A stretch of 64,000 nt of DNA from Phycisphaerales bacterium. GTDB lineage: Bacteria; Planctomycetota; Phycisphaerae; UBA1845; Fen-1342. Shown here one piece after another: positions 41,443 to 49,196 of this stretch; the first letter of the stretch is position 1, and each line of letters begins with the position of its first letter. Location of the stretch: the NCBI GenBank assembly GCA_016716475.1, contig JADJWG010000001.1:124001-188000 (forward strand), in the 5' to 3' direction. The notes under the pieces are model-generated. The model ran no database searches. It was not told where the DNA came from and saw nothing but the letters and a program-made list of their open reading frames with translations. A program made the translations under genes and the position numbers.

Positions 41443-44169
41443 ATGCAGCCCGCGCCGGGCAACTGGGAAACCGTCAAACGACTGGTCGCGGAAGTGATCG
41501 ACCTGCCGACCGCAGAGCGGGCGGGGTACCTGGCTGCCCAGACGGGGGCGGATGCTTCGCTGCGCAGCGAGGTTGAGTCCCTGGTGAGTTCGTCGGAATC
41601 GAGTGCCGGGGTGCTATCGCCGGCGCTGGACGCATGGGTGGGCTTCGGGCGCCCGGAGTTGGGGGCGCTCGATGGTCAACGGATTGGGCGCTATCGGCTG
41701 GAGCGCCTGCTTGCCGAGGGGGCCACGGCGGCCGTGTATGAGGCCACACAGGCGGCCCCGGCGCGCCGGGTGGCACTCAAGCTGCTTCGCGAGCCCCTGC
41801 CACTGGTGGAAGCATCGGGCCGATTCGCCCGCGAGGCGGCGGCCCTCGGTCGGCTCGAGCATCCTCACATTGCACGGATCTACGAGGCGGGCGTACATCG
41901 AACGGCAGCGGGTGCGGGGCTGCCGTTCATCGCGATGGAGTACATCGAAGGATTGCCGATCAACACCGCGGCCCGCGTGCGCTCGCTCGGACAGGGCGAC
42001 CGCCTCCGGTTAATGATCAAGGTGGCGCGCGCGGTCCACGCCGCCCACCAGCAGGCGATCATTCACCGTGATCTCAAGCCGGCCAACATTCTGGTTGACG
42101 CGGCGGGTGAGCCGCACGTGCTCGACTTCGGGATCGCACGCATCACAGGCGGAACCGGCGATTACGACATCGGTCCGACCGCAGCGGGCATGCTGCTCGG
42201 CACGCCGGGCTACATGAGCCCTGAGCAGGCGTTGGGCCGGGCGGATGAGATCGACGTGCGGACGGATGTGTGGGCGCTGGGGGCGCTGCTGTACGAGCTC
42301 CTTACCGGGCGGCTGCCGATCGAGATCCGCGGGGCGACACTGCACGAGGCGCTGCAGCGGATTGAGCGGGCGGAGCCGGCACCACCGAGTCGTGTGGCCA
42401 GGGGGATCGCAGCGGATCTGGACCTGATCGTGACAACGGCGCTGGCGCGCGAGAAGCAGCGGCGTTACGCTTCTGCGCAAGCCCTGTCAGAAGATCTCGA
42501 GCGCTGCCTGCGAAACGAGCCCATCGCTGCAAGGCCCGCGACGCTCCGTTATCGGGTGGTCAAGTTTGCCCGGCGGCATCGCACCGGGCTGTTCCTAATC
42601 GCAGGATTCATCGTGCTGGTTGCGGCAGCCGGAGTCAGCGTGACCCGCGCCTGGATCCGGGCCGACCGCGAGCATGCCCGGGCCGCCGCCGTCAATACCC
42701 TGCTGCGCAACATGATCTCTGCCGCCGACCCGCACTACGGCGATCGCCACGTCACGATGGCCGCGGTGCTCGCGTCGGCCGAACGGCGTATCGACCAGAC
42801 CCCGGGTCTGACACCCGACGTCGAGGCCGGTGTGCGCTCGGCGCTTGGCACGCTTTATTTCGGGCTGGGGGACTATGATCGCGCGCGGGAGCTGCTGGAA
42901 CGCGGGATCGCCCTGCGCAAGCCGCTGGTGGGCGAATCAGACCCCGACCTGCTGGCAGACCAGGCCCGCCTTGCCATCATCCTGCGCTGGCAGTATGAGC
43001 CCGAGCAGGCCCGCCTGCTGGCAAGCCAGGTCCACAAGCGCGCACACCATGCCCTCGGTGCAGGGCACCTCACCACGCTGATCGCCGCCGAAACGCTCGC
43101 CGGCTGTCTGCTCGACCTCGATCAACTCGGTGCGGCGGAGGAGGCCTACCGAGACATCCTTACAGTGTGTCGTCGACATTGGGGCGACCGGCACGCGCAG
43201 ACACTCACGACGCTCGGCAATCTCGCCGTCGTGCTCACCGCCCAGGGCCGCTATGCTGAAGCCGAAGTGCTTACACAGGAAGCGCTCGCAGCGCGGCTCG
43301 TCACTGGCGGTCCACATACGCTGGATGCCATCACACTGCGCGGCAACCTCGCGGGTCTGATGGCGGAGCAGGGACGGTTGGAAGCCGCGATCGCGGCGCT
43401 GCGCGCCGTGGTGGCGGATGCCGCCAAGTATCTCGGCGAATCGCACGAGCACACGCTCGAGCAACGCGCGTCGCTGGCCGAGTTTCTTCACCGCGCAGGC
43501 GCATCCGACGAGGCGCTGGCCGAAACACGGACCATCTTCGAGCGGCGGGTCGAGTCGAACGGGTGGGGACACGATCGGACGCTGTCGGCCTGCGGAGGGT
43601 ATGCGGCCATGCTGCTGCGCTTGAAGCAGTATGACGATGCACACGCGCTAGCGCAGCGCGCGGTGCAGGAGACCGAGCGGGCACTCGGCGCTGACCACCT
43701 CTGGCATCACCGCAGCCGATTGACACTGGCCGCAGCGCTCTGTGGGCTGGGCGATGTCGAACAGGCCCGCGCCGTGTATGCTGACGCGATTGCTGCGCTC
43801 GAGGCGGCGCTGGGGCCGACACATGCACAGACGCTTGTGGCATGGAACAATTACGGCTTGTGCCTGGCTGAGTCCGGCGATGGGGACGCGGCGATCGCGG
43901 TACTCGAACCGACGCTCGTACGCGTGATCGAGAACTCGTTCGAAGCGATGGTACCCGTGGTGCGCCGTAATCTGGGTCACGCGCTGCTCGTCGCGGGCCG
44001 GTTCACCGAGGCCGAGATGCAACTCTGTGAGGCGTACGAACAGAGCTTGATGCGCGGCGAACACGAGAATGCCCGCCGGGCGGCGGCACTGCTCGCGTCG
44101 CTGTGTACGTCGCTGGATCGCGCCAGCGATGCCGCAACGTGGCACAGCCGCACATGGGTGGCGGACTGA
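41443..44169 (+). CDS. Ser/Thr protein kinase with transmembrane helix and C-terminal TPR repeats
   Basis: A 908-residue Pkn-type kinase: N-terminal region, kinase domain about 82-345, membrane helix about 375-397 (LFLIAGFIVLVAAAGVSV), and a long TPR sensor (about 430-890; repeats such as ALGTLYFGLGDYDRARELLERGI and TLGNLAVVLTAQGRYAEAEVL). The catalytic core is intact: VALKLL lysine, HRDLKPANILVD, DFG in VLDFGIA, and MSPEQA. The glycine loop is degenerate (LAEGATAAVYEA instead of LGxGxxGxVY). GGAGGT precedes the ATG. With the ECF gene it forms a likely sigma/kinase signalling operon. Confidence 0.93.
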   Translation: MQPAPGNWETVKRLVAEVIDLPTAERAGYLAAQTGADASLRSEVESLVSSSESSAGVLSPALDAWVGFGRPELGALDGQRIGRYRLERLLAEGATAAVYEATQAAPARRVALKLLREPLPLVEASGRFAREAAALGRLEHPHIARIYEAGVHRTAAGAGLPFIAMEYIEGLPINTAARVRSLGQGDRLRLMIKVARAVHAAHQQAIIHRDLKPANILVDAAGEPHVLDFGIARITGGTGDYDIGPTAAGMLLGTPGYMSPEQALGRADEIDVRTDVWALGALLYELLTGRLPIEIRGATLHEALQRIERAEPAPPSRVARGIAADLDLIVTTALAREKQRRYASAQALSEDLERCLRNEPIAARPATLRYRVVKFARRHRTGLFLIAGFIVLVAAAGVSVTRAWIRADREHARAAAVNTLLRNMISAADPHYGDRHVTMAAVLASAERRIDQTPGLTPDVEAGVRSALGTLYFGLGDYDRARELLERGIALRKPLVGESDPDLLADQARLAIILRWQYEPEQARLLASQVHKRAHHALGAGHLTTLIAAETLAGCLLDLDQLGAAEEAYRDILTVCRRHWGDRHAQTLTTLGNLAVVLTAQGRYAEAEVLTQEALAARLVTGGPHTLDAITLRGNLAGLMAEQGRLEAAIAALRAVVADAAKYLGESHEHTLEQRASLAEFLHRAGASDEALAETRTIFERRVESNGWGHDRTLSACGGYAAMLLRLKQYDDAHALAQRAVQETERALGADHLWHHRSRLTLAAALCGLGDVEQARAVYADAIAALEAALGPTHAQTLVAWNNYGLCLAESGDGDAAIAVLEPTLVRVIENSFEAMVPVVRRNLGHALLVAGRFTEAEMQLCEAYEQSLMRGEHENARRAAALLASLCTSLDRASDAATWHSRTWVAD

Positions 44170-44362
44170 ACCCCTTGCAGTCGCACCCGCCAGGCCAAAC
44201 CTGCTGCAACGGGCGCAACGTCCAATGGGCCATTTCGAAGTTGAGCTGGGCCGATCCCCACTCGGCAGAGGTCGGGGAGTTATTGCTGTGGCACAGTTCC
44301 TCTGCGGCGTCGTGATCGTGATGGACACGACCGAATCTACGATTCAACCCCACATTTACGAT

Positions 44363-44396
44363 CGGCTGTGACGGTGCAAGTACACCGTCACAGCCG
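44363..44396. terminator. 14-bp hairpin downstream of the kinase gene
   Basis: CGGCTGTGACGGTG and CACCGTCACAGCCG pair perfectly around a 6-nt loop, 194 bases past the kinase stop. No T-run follows. Together with the next hairpin it accounts for most of the structure in the 365-base gap 44170-44534. Confidence 0.5.
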
Positions 44397-44460
44397 CGAC
44401 GACGAGTCTTCGTTCCTTGAGTGTCGCGGGAACGAATCCCGGTTGTGTCAGAACCCAAAC

Positions 44461-44498
44461 AAGAAAACCGCGAGTTCCCGGACATGGGAACCCGCGGT
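44461..44498 (-). terminator. Intrinsic terminator of the PEP-CTERM gene (copy 1)
   Basis: Minus strand: ACCGCGGGTTCCC and GGGAACTCGCGGT form a 13-bp stem (one G-U pair) with a 6-nt loop, followed by TTTTCTT. It lies 36 bases past the stop at 44535. Confidence 0.8.
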
Positions 44499-44534
44499 CG
44501 ATCGATCGCGAGAAAATCTCGTGCGGAGGACGGA

Positions 44535-45131
44535 CTAGCGGCGGCGAACCGCGAAGATGCCACCCAGCGCGAGGAGCACCAGAGCGCTCGGCTCCGGAAT
44601 CACGTTCGCGCCGATGATGATCTTGTACGCCCAGTCCTCAGTGTGCGGCAGATCGGTGTCGTCGTCGATACCGTCGAAGACGGTCGGCGTTACCCGGGCC
44701 ACGCCCGCGTCGTTGTAACCGCTGATACCAAGGTAGTAGCGGCCCGGACCGGGGAGGTCCGTCTGGATCGACGGCATGAAACCGATGTTGCTGTCATCAT
44801 CGAAAGCGTAGATGTTGCCCGCGGCATCGATGATCATCATCTGGCCATCGGTGCTCGTCGTGCTCATCGGCAAGGCGTAGGCGGCCGCGACGACATGGGC
44901 CGGACCTTCAATGTCGAAGGCGTACCAGTCGACGTCACCGGGGCTGAGATAACCATCGATAAGCAGAGAACCACCGGGAATCATGAACTGACCCACGTAG
45001 TTGTTCGCATCCGCGGTTGCGACACTGTCGTTCGGCTCGACCTCGTTCCAGACGCCGCCAATTTGGGCGAGCGCCGGCGATACCAGCAGCGCCATGCTGC
45101 AGATCGCAGTACCTCTCCAGAAGTGCTTCAT
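44535..45131 (-). CDS. PEP-CTERM protein, tandem copy 1
   Basis: A 198-residue exported protein: signal MKHFWRGTAICSMALLVSPALAQ, then a pre-peptidase-like beta domain with EVEPNDSVATADANNYVGQFM and LIDGYLSPGDVDWYAFDIEGP, RYYLGISGYNDAG, TEDWAYKIIIGANV. It ends with the sorting tag VIPEPSALVLLALGGIFAVRRR. The EPND/DVDWY pattern is that of the bacterial pre-peptidase C-terminal (PPC-like) fold, though a protease is not attached. AAGGAG precedes ATG 45131. Copy 2 (45492-46082) is about 75% identical by eye. Confidence 0.88.
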   Translation of the reverse strand: MKHFWRGTAICSMALLVSPALAQIGGVWNEVEPNDSVATADANNYVGQFMIPGGSLLIDGYLSPGDVDWYAFDIEGPAHVVAAAYALPMSTTSTDGQMMIIDAAGNIYAFDDDSNIGFMPSIQTDLPGPGRYYLGISGYNDAGVARVTPTVFDGIDDDTDLPHTEDWAYKIIIGANVIPEPSALVLLALGGIFAVRRR

Positions 45132-45255
45132 CCTCTGACTCCTTTCCGTCGGCCCTAAGGCCGCACTCATTCCGATACCAGCGCGATGCCCCGAAACGGG
45201 GCAACCTCCACGCGGCGCGGTTTGCGCGCCTCGGTCCTTTTCACCACCATCGGAG

Positions 45256-45285
45256 AGTCTACCCGCACCGCCTATCTCTTTTCAA
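45256..45285 (-). promoter_or_regulatory. Predicted promoter of PEP-CTERM copy 1
   Basis: Minus strand TTGAAA (45285-45280), 18-base spacer, TAGACT (45261-45256). The leader would be about 115 nt. The 360-base gap 45132-45491 also holds the terminator of copy 2 and an adjacent tandem GTGAGTTAT repeat near 45318-45335. Confidence 0.45.
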
Positions 45286-45398
45286 CCCAAAGATGGGTGA
45301 CCGGAGGGTAAAAAACCTGTGAGTTATGTGAGTTATTCGAAACCGTTCCCAGGAGTTCCCAACCATGGAAACGGTTACGGCATGCGCCCTGCCGGGAT

Positions 45399-45438
45399 AA
45401 AAAAAGAACCCGCGACGCCTCTGGAAAAGCATCGCGGG
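45399..45438 (-). terminator. Intrinsic terminator of the PEP-CTERM gene (copy 2)
   Basis: Minus strand: CCCGCGATGC and GCGTCGCGGG form a 10-bp stem (one G-U pair) with a 10-nt loop, followed by TTCTTTTTTT, 54 bases past the stop at 45492. Confidence 0.85.
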
Positions 45439-45491
45439 GTGAGGGAAACCATCTGGATTCGGGGCAAACTATTCAATCGCCCGCGGCCGCA

Positions 45492-46082
45492 CTAGCGGCG
45501 ACGGGTCACGAACAACGCACCCAGCGCCAACAACACGAGGGATGCCGGCTCCGGAATCACGTTCGCACCCATGATGAGCTTGTAGGCCCAATCCTCGGTG
45601 TGCGGAGCTCCGGACGGGGTAAGACCGTCGAAGACGGTCGGGTTGCCCGGCAGGTTGCCATCGTTGTAACCGCTGATACCGATGTAGTAGCGGCCCGGAC
45701 CCGGCAGGTCCACCTGGATCGACGGCATGAAGCCAATGTTGTTGTCATCATCCGCAGCGTAAATCGTGCCTGCGGCGTCGATGACCATCAACTGGCCGTC
45801 AGTCAGGTTCGAGCTCATCGGCAAGGCATAGGCCGCGGCGACGAGGTGCGCCGGGCCTGCGATGTCGAAGGCATACCAATCGACGTCACCGGGGCTGAGG
45901 TAGCCATCGATGAGCAACGAACCACCGGGAATCATAAACTGGCCAACGTAGTTGTTGGCGTTGGCGCTGGGGACGTTGTCGTTCGGTTCGACCTCGTTCC
46001 AGACGCCGCCGATCTGCGCTAACGCCGTGCCGGTACACAGCGTCAACCCGCAGAGCAGCGTAATGCCTTTCCTGAGCTTCAT
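45492..46082 (-). CDS. PEP-CTERM protein, tandem copy 2
   Basis: A 196-residue paralogue of copy 1, with the same signal-peptide/beta-domain/sorting-tag plan: MKLRKGITLLCGLTLCTGTALAQ, then IGGVWNEVEPNDNVPSANANNY, DVDWYAFDIAGPAHLVAAAYALPM, RYYIGISGYNDGNLPG, and VIPEPASLVLLALGALFVTRRR. GGAGG lies before the ATG at 46082. A candidate promoter TTGTGT-17-TAAGCT is at 46254-46282. Each copy has its own terminator, so they are independent units. Expected to be an extracytoplasmic protein awaiting exosortase sorting. Confidence 0.88.
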   Translation of the reverse strand: MKLRKGITLLCGLTLCTGTALAQIGGVWNEVEPNDNVPSANANNYVGQFMIPGGSLLIDGYLSPGDVDWYAFDIAGPAHLVAAAYALPMSSNLTDGQLMVIDAAGTIYAADDDNNIGFMPSIQVDLPGPGRYYIGISGYNDGNLPGNPTVFDGLTPSGAPHTEDWAYKLIMGANVIPEPASLVLLALGALFVTRRR

Positions 46083-46253
46083 AGTTCCTCCTTCAATTAC
46101 CGGACGACCCATGCCGTCCGCAGTTTCGGATGACCCAGCCAGGAACTCGGCGCAGCCCGAACGCCGCATATGCCGGTTCCTTGCACCAAAAATTGATGCG
46201 GAACTCCGCCGTAGACGTGTAACAACGGAGCGCAACTCTTTCCCGATAACAGA

Positions 46254-46282
46254 AGCTTACCGGTCTCGGTGGGCCGACACAA
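46254..46282 (-). promoter_or_regulatory. Candidate promoter of PEP-CTERM copy 2
   Basis: Minus strand TTGTGT (46282-46277), 17-base spacer, TAAGCT (46259-46254), about 165 nt before the start codon. The 305-base gap 46083-46387 shows nothing further. Confidence 0.4.
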
Positions 46283-46387
46283 CCCGAAACCTCGGTACGA
46301 TCCCCGAAATCGTGCCCAAAGCGCGCAATAACGCTGTTCTGATGCAGAAAATGGTGTCTTTTATCGGTCGTACTGGCCGGGTGCTTT

Positions 46388-48013
46388 TCACGGTCCCAGT
46401 AAGAGCGACTCTCCGGTCATGCCGTCGGGCACCTCCAGCCCCATCATCTGAAGGGCCGTCGGCACCAGGTCAGCGAGACGACCGCCCGCCCGCAACTGCA
46501 TACCCCGGAAGGCCTCTCCGAACAGGTACAGCGGCACCGTTCCGACAGTGTGGGCCGTGTGCGGCGCACCGGTCTCCGGGTCGACCATGCGCTCGAAATT
46601 GCCATGGTCGGCGGTGATAATGCCGCAACCGCCGCGCTGCAACACGGCCTCATAGACCCGACCTACGCACTCGTCCACCACCCGGCACGCCTGCACCGCG
46701 GCCGCGAGCGAGCCAGTGTGCCCGACCATGTCGGGGTTCGCGTAGTTCAGCACGATGAAGTCGTCGATCCCGGTCGCGATGCGTGCCAGCAGCGCCTCCG
46801 TCAGCGGATAGGCCGACATTTCCGGCTGCAGGTCATACGTCGCCACCTGTGGTGAGGGCACCAGCAGGCGCTCCTCACCGGGGAACGGATCCTCGCGGTA
46901 GTCATTGAAGAAGAACGTCACATGGGGGTACTTCTCCGTCTCGGCCGCACGGAACTGCCGCAGCCCGAGCGTGCTGAGGTACTCGCCCGCGATGTTGCGC
47001 ATCTTCGGCGGTTTGGGATAAGCCACTTTCACGGGCAGCCCACGCTCATAATCCGTCAAGGTGACATAGCACACGTCGAGCTGCTTGCCGCGGTCGAACC
47101 CCATCGACTTCTTTGTGCCGTCCTTGTCCAGCGCCTCGTACGGGAACTTGTCGTAGACAAACGCCTTCGTCAACTCGCGCGGACGATCGCCACGGAAGTT
47201 GAAGAACACGATCGCGTCGCCGTCGCGCACCGTCGCCAGCGGCGTCCGGCCATCCTCGCTGATCACGGTCGGCGTGATGAACTCGTCGCCCGTCATGTTG
47301 GCCGAGGTCGGCTGGTCGTAGTAGCGTTGCACGGCCTCCGCCGCCGTTGGCGCCGCCTCCGCATCACCATGCACCAGCATGCGGTACGCCCGCGCCACGC
47401 GATCCCACCGGTGGTCGCGGTCCATCGCCCAGTACCGCCCGCAGACGCTCGCGACTTCGCCGACGCCGATCTCACGCAGTTGCGCCTCGATCTGTCGCAC
47501 GTAGCCGAGCCCCGAGGTCGGCGGAGAATCCCGCCCGTCCATGAAGCAGTGCACATAGACCTCTTTGAGCCCGCGCCGCGCCGCGAGCGTGACGATCGCA
47601 TAGAGGTGCTCCAGCAGTGAATGCACCCCGATGTCGCTCGCCAGCCCGAGCACGTGGAGCCGCCCCTGGCGTGCCTTGCAGGTCTCCACCGCCGCGACCA
47701 GCTCCGCATTCTGGTAGAAGCTGCCGTCGCGGATGGCCTTCGTGATCCGAACCGATTCCTGATCCACGATGCGCCCAGCCCCGATGTTCTGATGCCCCAC
47801 CTCGCTGTTGCCCATGGTCCCTTCCGGCAAACCTACATCGAAGCCGCTCGTCGCGACCAGCGTCCACGGCCATTCCTTCCGCAGCCGGGCATCCACCGGC
47901 GGTTGGGCAACCTGGATGGCGTTCGTGGCGTTCTCGCTCACGTGCGGATTCTCGCCCCAGCCGTCGCGAACGATCAGGATGAACGGTCGATTCTTCACTT
48001 TGGCAGCTGCCAT
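46388..48013 (-). CDS. gpmI: 2,3-bisphosphoglycerate-independent phosphoglycerate mutase
   Basis: GpmI interconverts 2- and 3-phosphoglycerate in glycolysis and gluconeogenesis, using two Mn2+ and a phosphoserine. The 541-residue protein begins with the metal-binding VRDGWGEN and carries the phosphoserine motif GTMGNSEVGHQNIGAGR. Mid-protein phosphotransferase residues include ASDIGVHSLLEHL, CFMDGRDSPPTSG and FFNFRGDRPRELT. The late metal-binding blocks are LNYANPDMVGHTGSLAAAVQAC and ITADHGNFERM. AAGGAG lies before ATG 48013. Its leader contains a compact structure. Confidence 0.96.
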   Translation of the reverse strand: MAAAKVKNRPFILIVRDGWGENPHVSENATNAIQVAQPPVDARLRKEWPWTLVATSGFDVGLPEGTMGNSEVGHQNIGAGRIVDQESVRITKAIRDGSFYQNAELVAAVETCKARQGRLHVLGLASDIGVHSLLEHLYAIVTLAARRGLKEVYVHCFMDGRDSPPTSGLGYVRQIEAQLREIGVGEVASVCGRYWAMDRDHRWDRVARAYRMLVHGDAEAAPTAAEAVQRYYDQPTSANMTGDEFITPTVISEDGRTPLATVRDGDAIVFFNFRGDRPRELTKAFVYDKFPYEALDKDGTKKSMGFDRGKQLDVCYVTLTDYERGLPVKVAYPKPPKMRNIAGEYLSTLGLRQFRAAETEKYPHVTFFFNDYREDPFPGEERLLVPSPQVATYDLQPEMSAYPLTEALLARIATGIDDFIVLNYANPDMVGHTGSLAAAVQACRVVDECVGRVYEAVLQRGGCGIITADHGNFERMVDPETGAPHTAHTVGTVPLYLFGEAFRGMQLRAGGRLADLVPTALQMMGLEVPDGMTGESLLLGP

Positions 48014-48159
48014 CCGGCACTCCTTCATAAGCACATCAAGACACCCGGTGCGGGACTGCCTGGCAGTGGGGCGTCATACGGCCGAACTGCGTTCACCGGG
48101 CCAACGGGAGGATCCATGCCCCTCCGCCGACCACCCGGCGGAGCCCCCCAGCACCTCCG

Positions 48160-48213
48160 CGGACGGCAGGGCTTTACCCGGGTATCTACCCGGTCGCAAA
48201 CGACCGCCGTCCG
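48160..48213 (-). ncRNA. Compact multi-hairpin leader candidate upstream of gpmI
   Basis: Minus-strand RNA of 54 nt closes with an 8-bp stem (CGGACGGC with GCCGTCCG). Inside it forms a CGGTCG-TTTG-CGACCG hairpin, a CGGGT-AGAT-ACCCG hairpin and possibly a 3-bp GGG/CCC stem: a four-way junction. A predicted promoter puts the 5' end within a few bases of it. No known riboswitch class is recognised. It could be a regulatory leader or a coincidence of GC-rich sequence. Confidence 0.45.
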
Positions 48214-48223
48214 ATTCCGGGGC

Positions 48224-48232
48224 ATCATACCA
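48224..48232 (-). promoter_or_regulatory. Predicted extended -10 promoter of gpmI
   Basis: Minus strand TGG-TATGAT (48232-48224) is an extended -10 box; the -35 is weak. The start would fall near 48217. On the plus strand TACAAT (48240-48245) could serve the next gene. The 327-base gap 48014-48340 holds these and the leader only. Confidence 0.4.
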
Positions 48233-48340
48233 CAGGCGCTACAATGGCACAGGGGGGAATGAAGTGTACGCCGGCAGCGAGCCACGGTACGATAAGATCA
48301 GGTGAGCTTTTCATGAAACAAGCGCCGAAAGGGGTGACGC

Positions 48341-49147
48341 TTGCCGCACGTTGAAAGTGGACCCGCCCGTACAGACATGCTATGGCGGCTTCTGCAGGCC
48401 GCACTCTTCCTCGGTTTCTCCGGCTGGTTTGTCCTCGACGGGGCGTACCTTTACCCCGCCAAATCCCAGGCCGAGGCCACCAACGGACTGAAGCTGCGAC
48501 CGTTCGCCGGCGCACTGACCTACAGCAATCTCCCGGTAGAGCCGGCCAACCCGGAACAAGCCCTCAAGCGCCTGCGCGAGGCCCGGCCGGACCGCCTCTC
48601 CGCAGTCGAGGAGTTCTTCGGCCAGCAAGCAAACTTTTCGGAGGGCGAGGATCACTACTGGGTGAGCCAGTACGGCTGGGTCAAGGTACCAGCCCCGGGC
48701 GGCGCCGTGAACCTGTCCCAGATGGGAGCCCGCGTCTGGTACAAGTCCCTTGGTTCAATTCGCGAACAATTCTATTGGGCGCTCATTCCCCTGCCGATCG
48801 GCCTGTTCTTCCTTTACAAACTTTACCGCGCCGTCACCCTCCGTGTGATCGTTGATGGCGAGGGGCTGATCTATGGCGGCCGGCGGATACCCTTCAGTGC
48901 GATACGGGACCTGCGCGATTTTAACAAGCGCGGCTGGATTGACCTGTATTACGACGAGGCCGGCACGGAACGCAGACTGCGGCTCGACTGGGAGAAGTTC
49001 GCGAAGTTTGACGAGGTCGTCGCCGCCCTGTGTACCGCTAAAGGGTTACCGAACGCCGTTGCCGCCTGGCGCCGGCAGGAAGAAGCGGACAACCCCGCGG
49101 ATGACGACGAGATCACCCAAGAAACCGGCACAAAAGGTGAACGGTAA
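48341..49147 (+). CDS. Two-helix membrane protein of unknown function
   Basis: A 268-residue protein with a membrane helix at about 13-37 (MLWRLLQAALFLGFSGWFVLDGAYL), a soluble segment (about 40-130) with YSNLPVEPANPEQALKRLREARPD, then a second helix at about 145-163 (FYWALIPLPIGLFFLYKLY). The C-terminal domain (VIVDGEGLIYGGRRIPFSAIRDLR) looks like a PH-like strand fold. I recognise no family with certainty. Start TTG at 48341 has AAAGGGG 6 bases upstream. It converges on the ABC permease gene. Confidence 0.72.
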   Translation: MPHVESGPARTDMLWRLLQAALFLGFSGWFVLDGAYLYPAKSQAEATNGLKLRPFAGALTYSNLPVEPANPEQALKRLREARPDRLSAVEEFFGQQANFSEGEDHYWVSQYGWVKVPAPGGAVNLSQMGARVWYKSLGSIREQFYWALIPLPIGLFFLYKLYRAVTLRVIVDGEGLIYGGRRIPFSAIRDLRDFNKRGWIDLYYDEAGTERRLRLDWEKFAKFDEVVAALCTAKGLPNAVAAWRRQEEADNPADDDEITQETGTKGER

Positions 49148-49196
49148 GCGTCGGGGCCCCTACGGCGGGAATTCGGCAAGCACAGCGGACCCGCAT

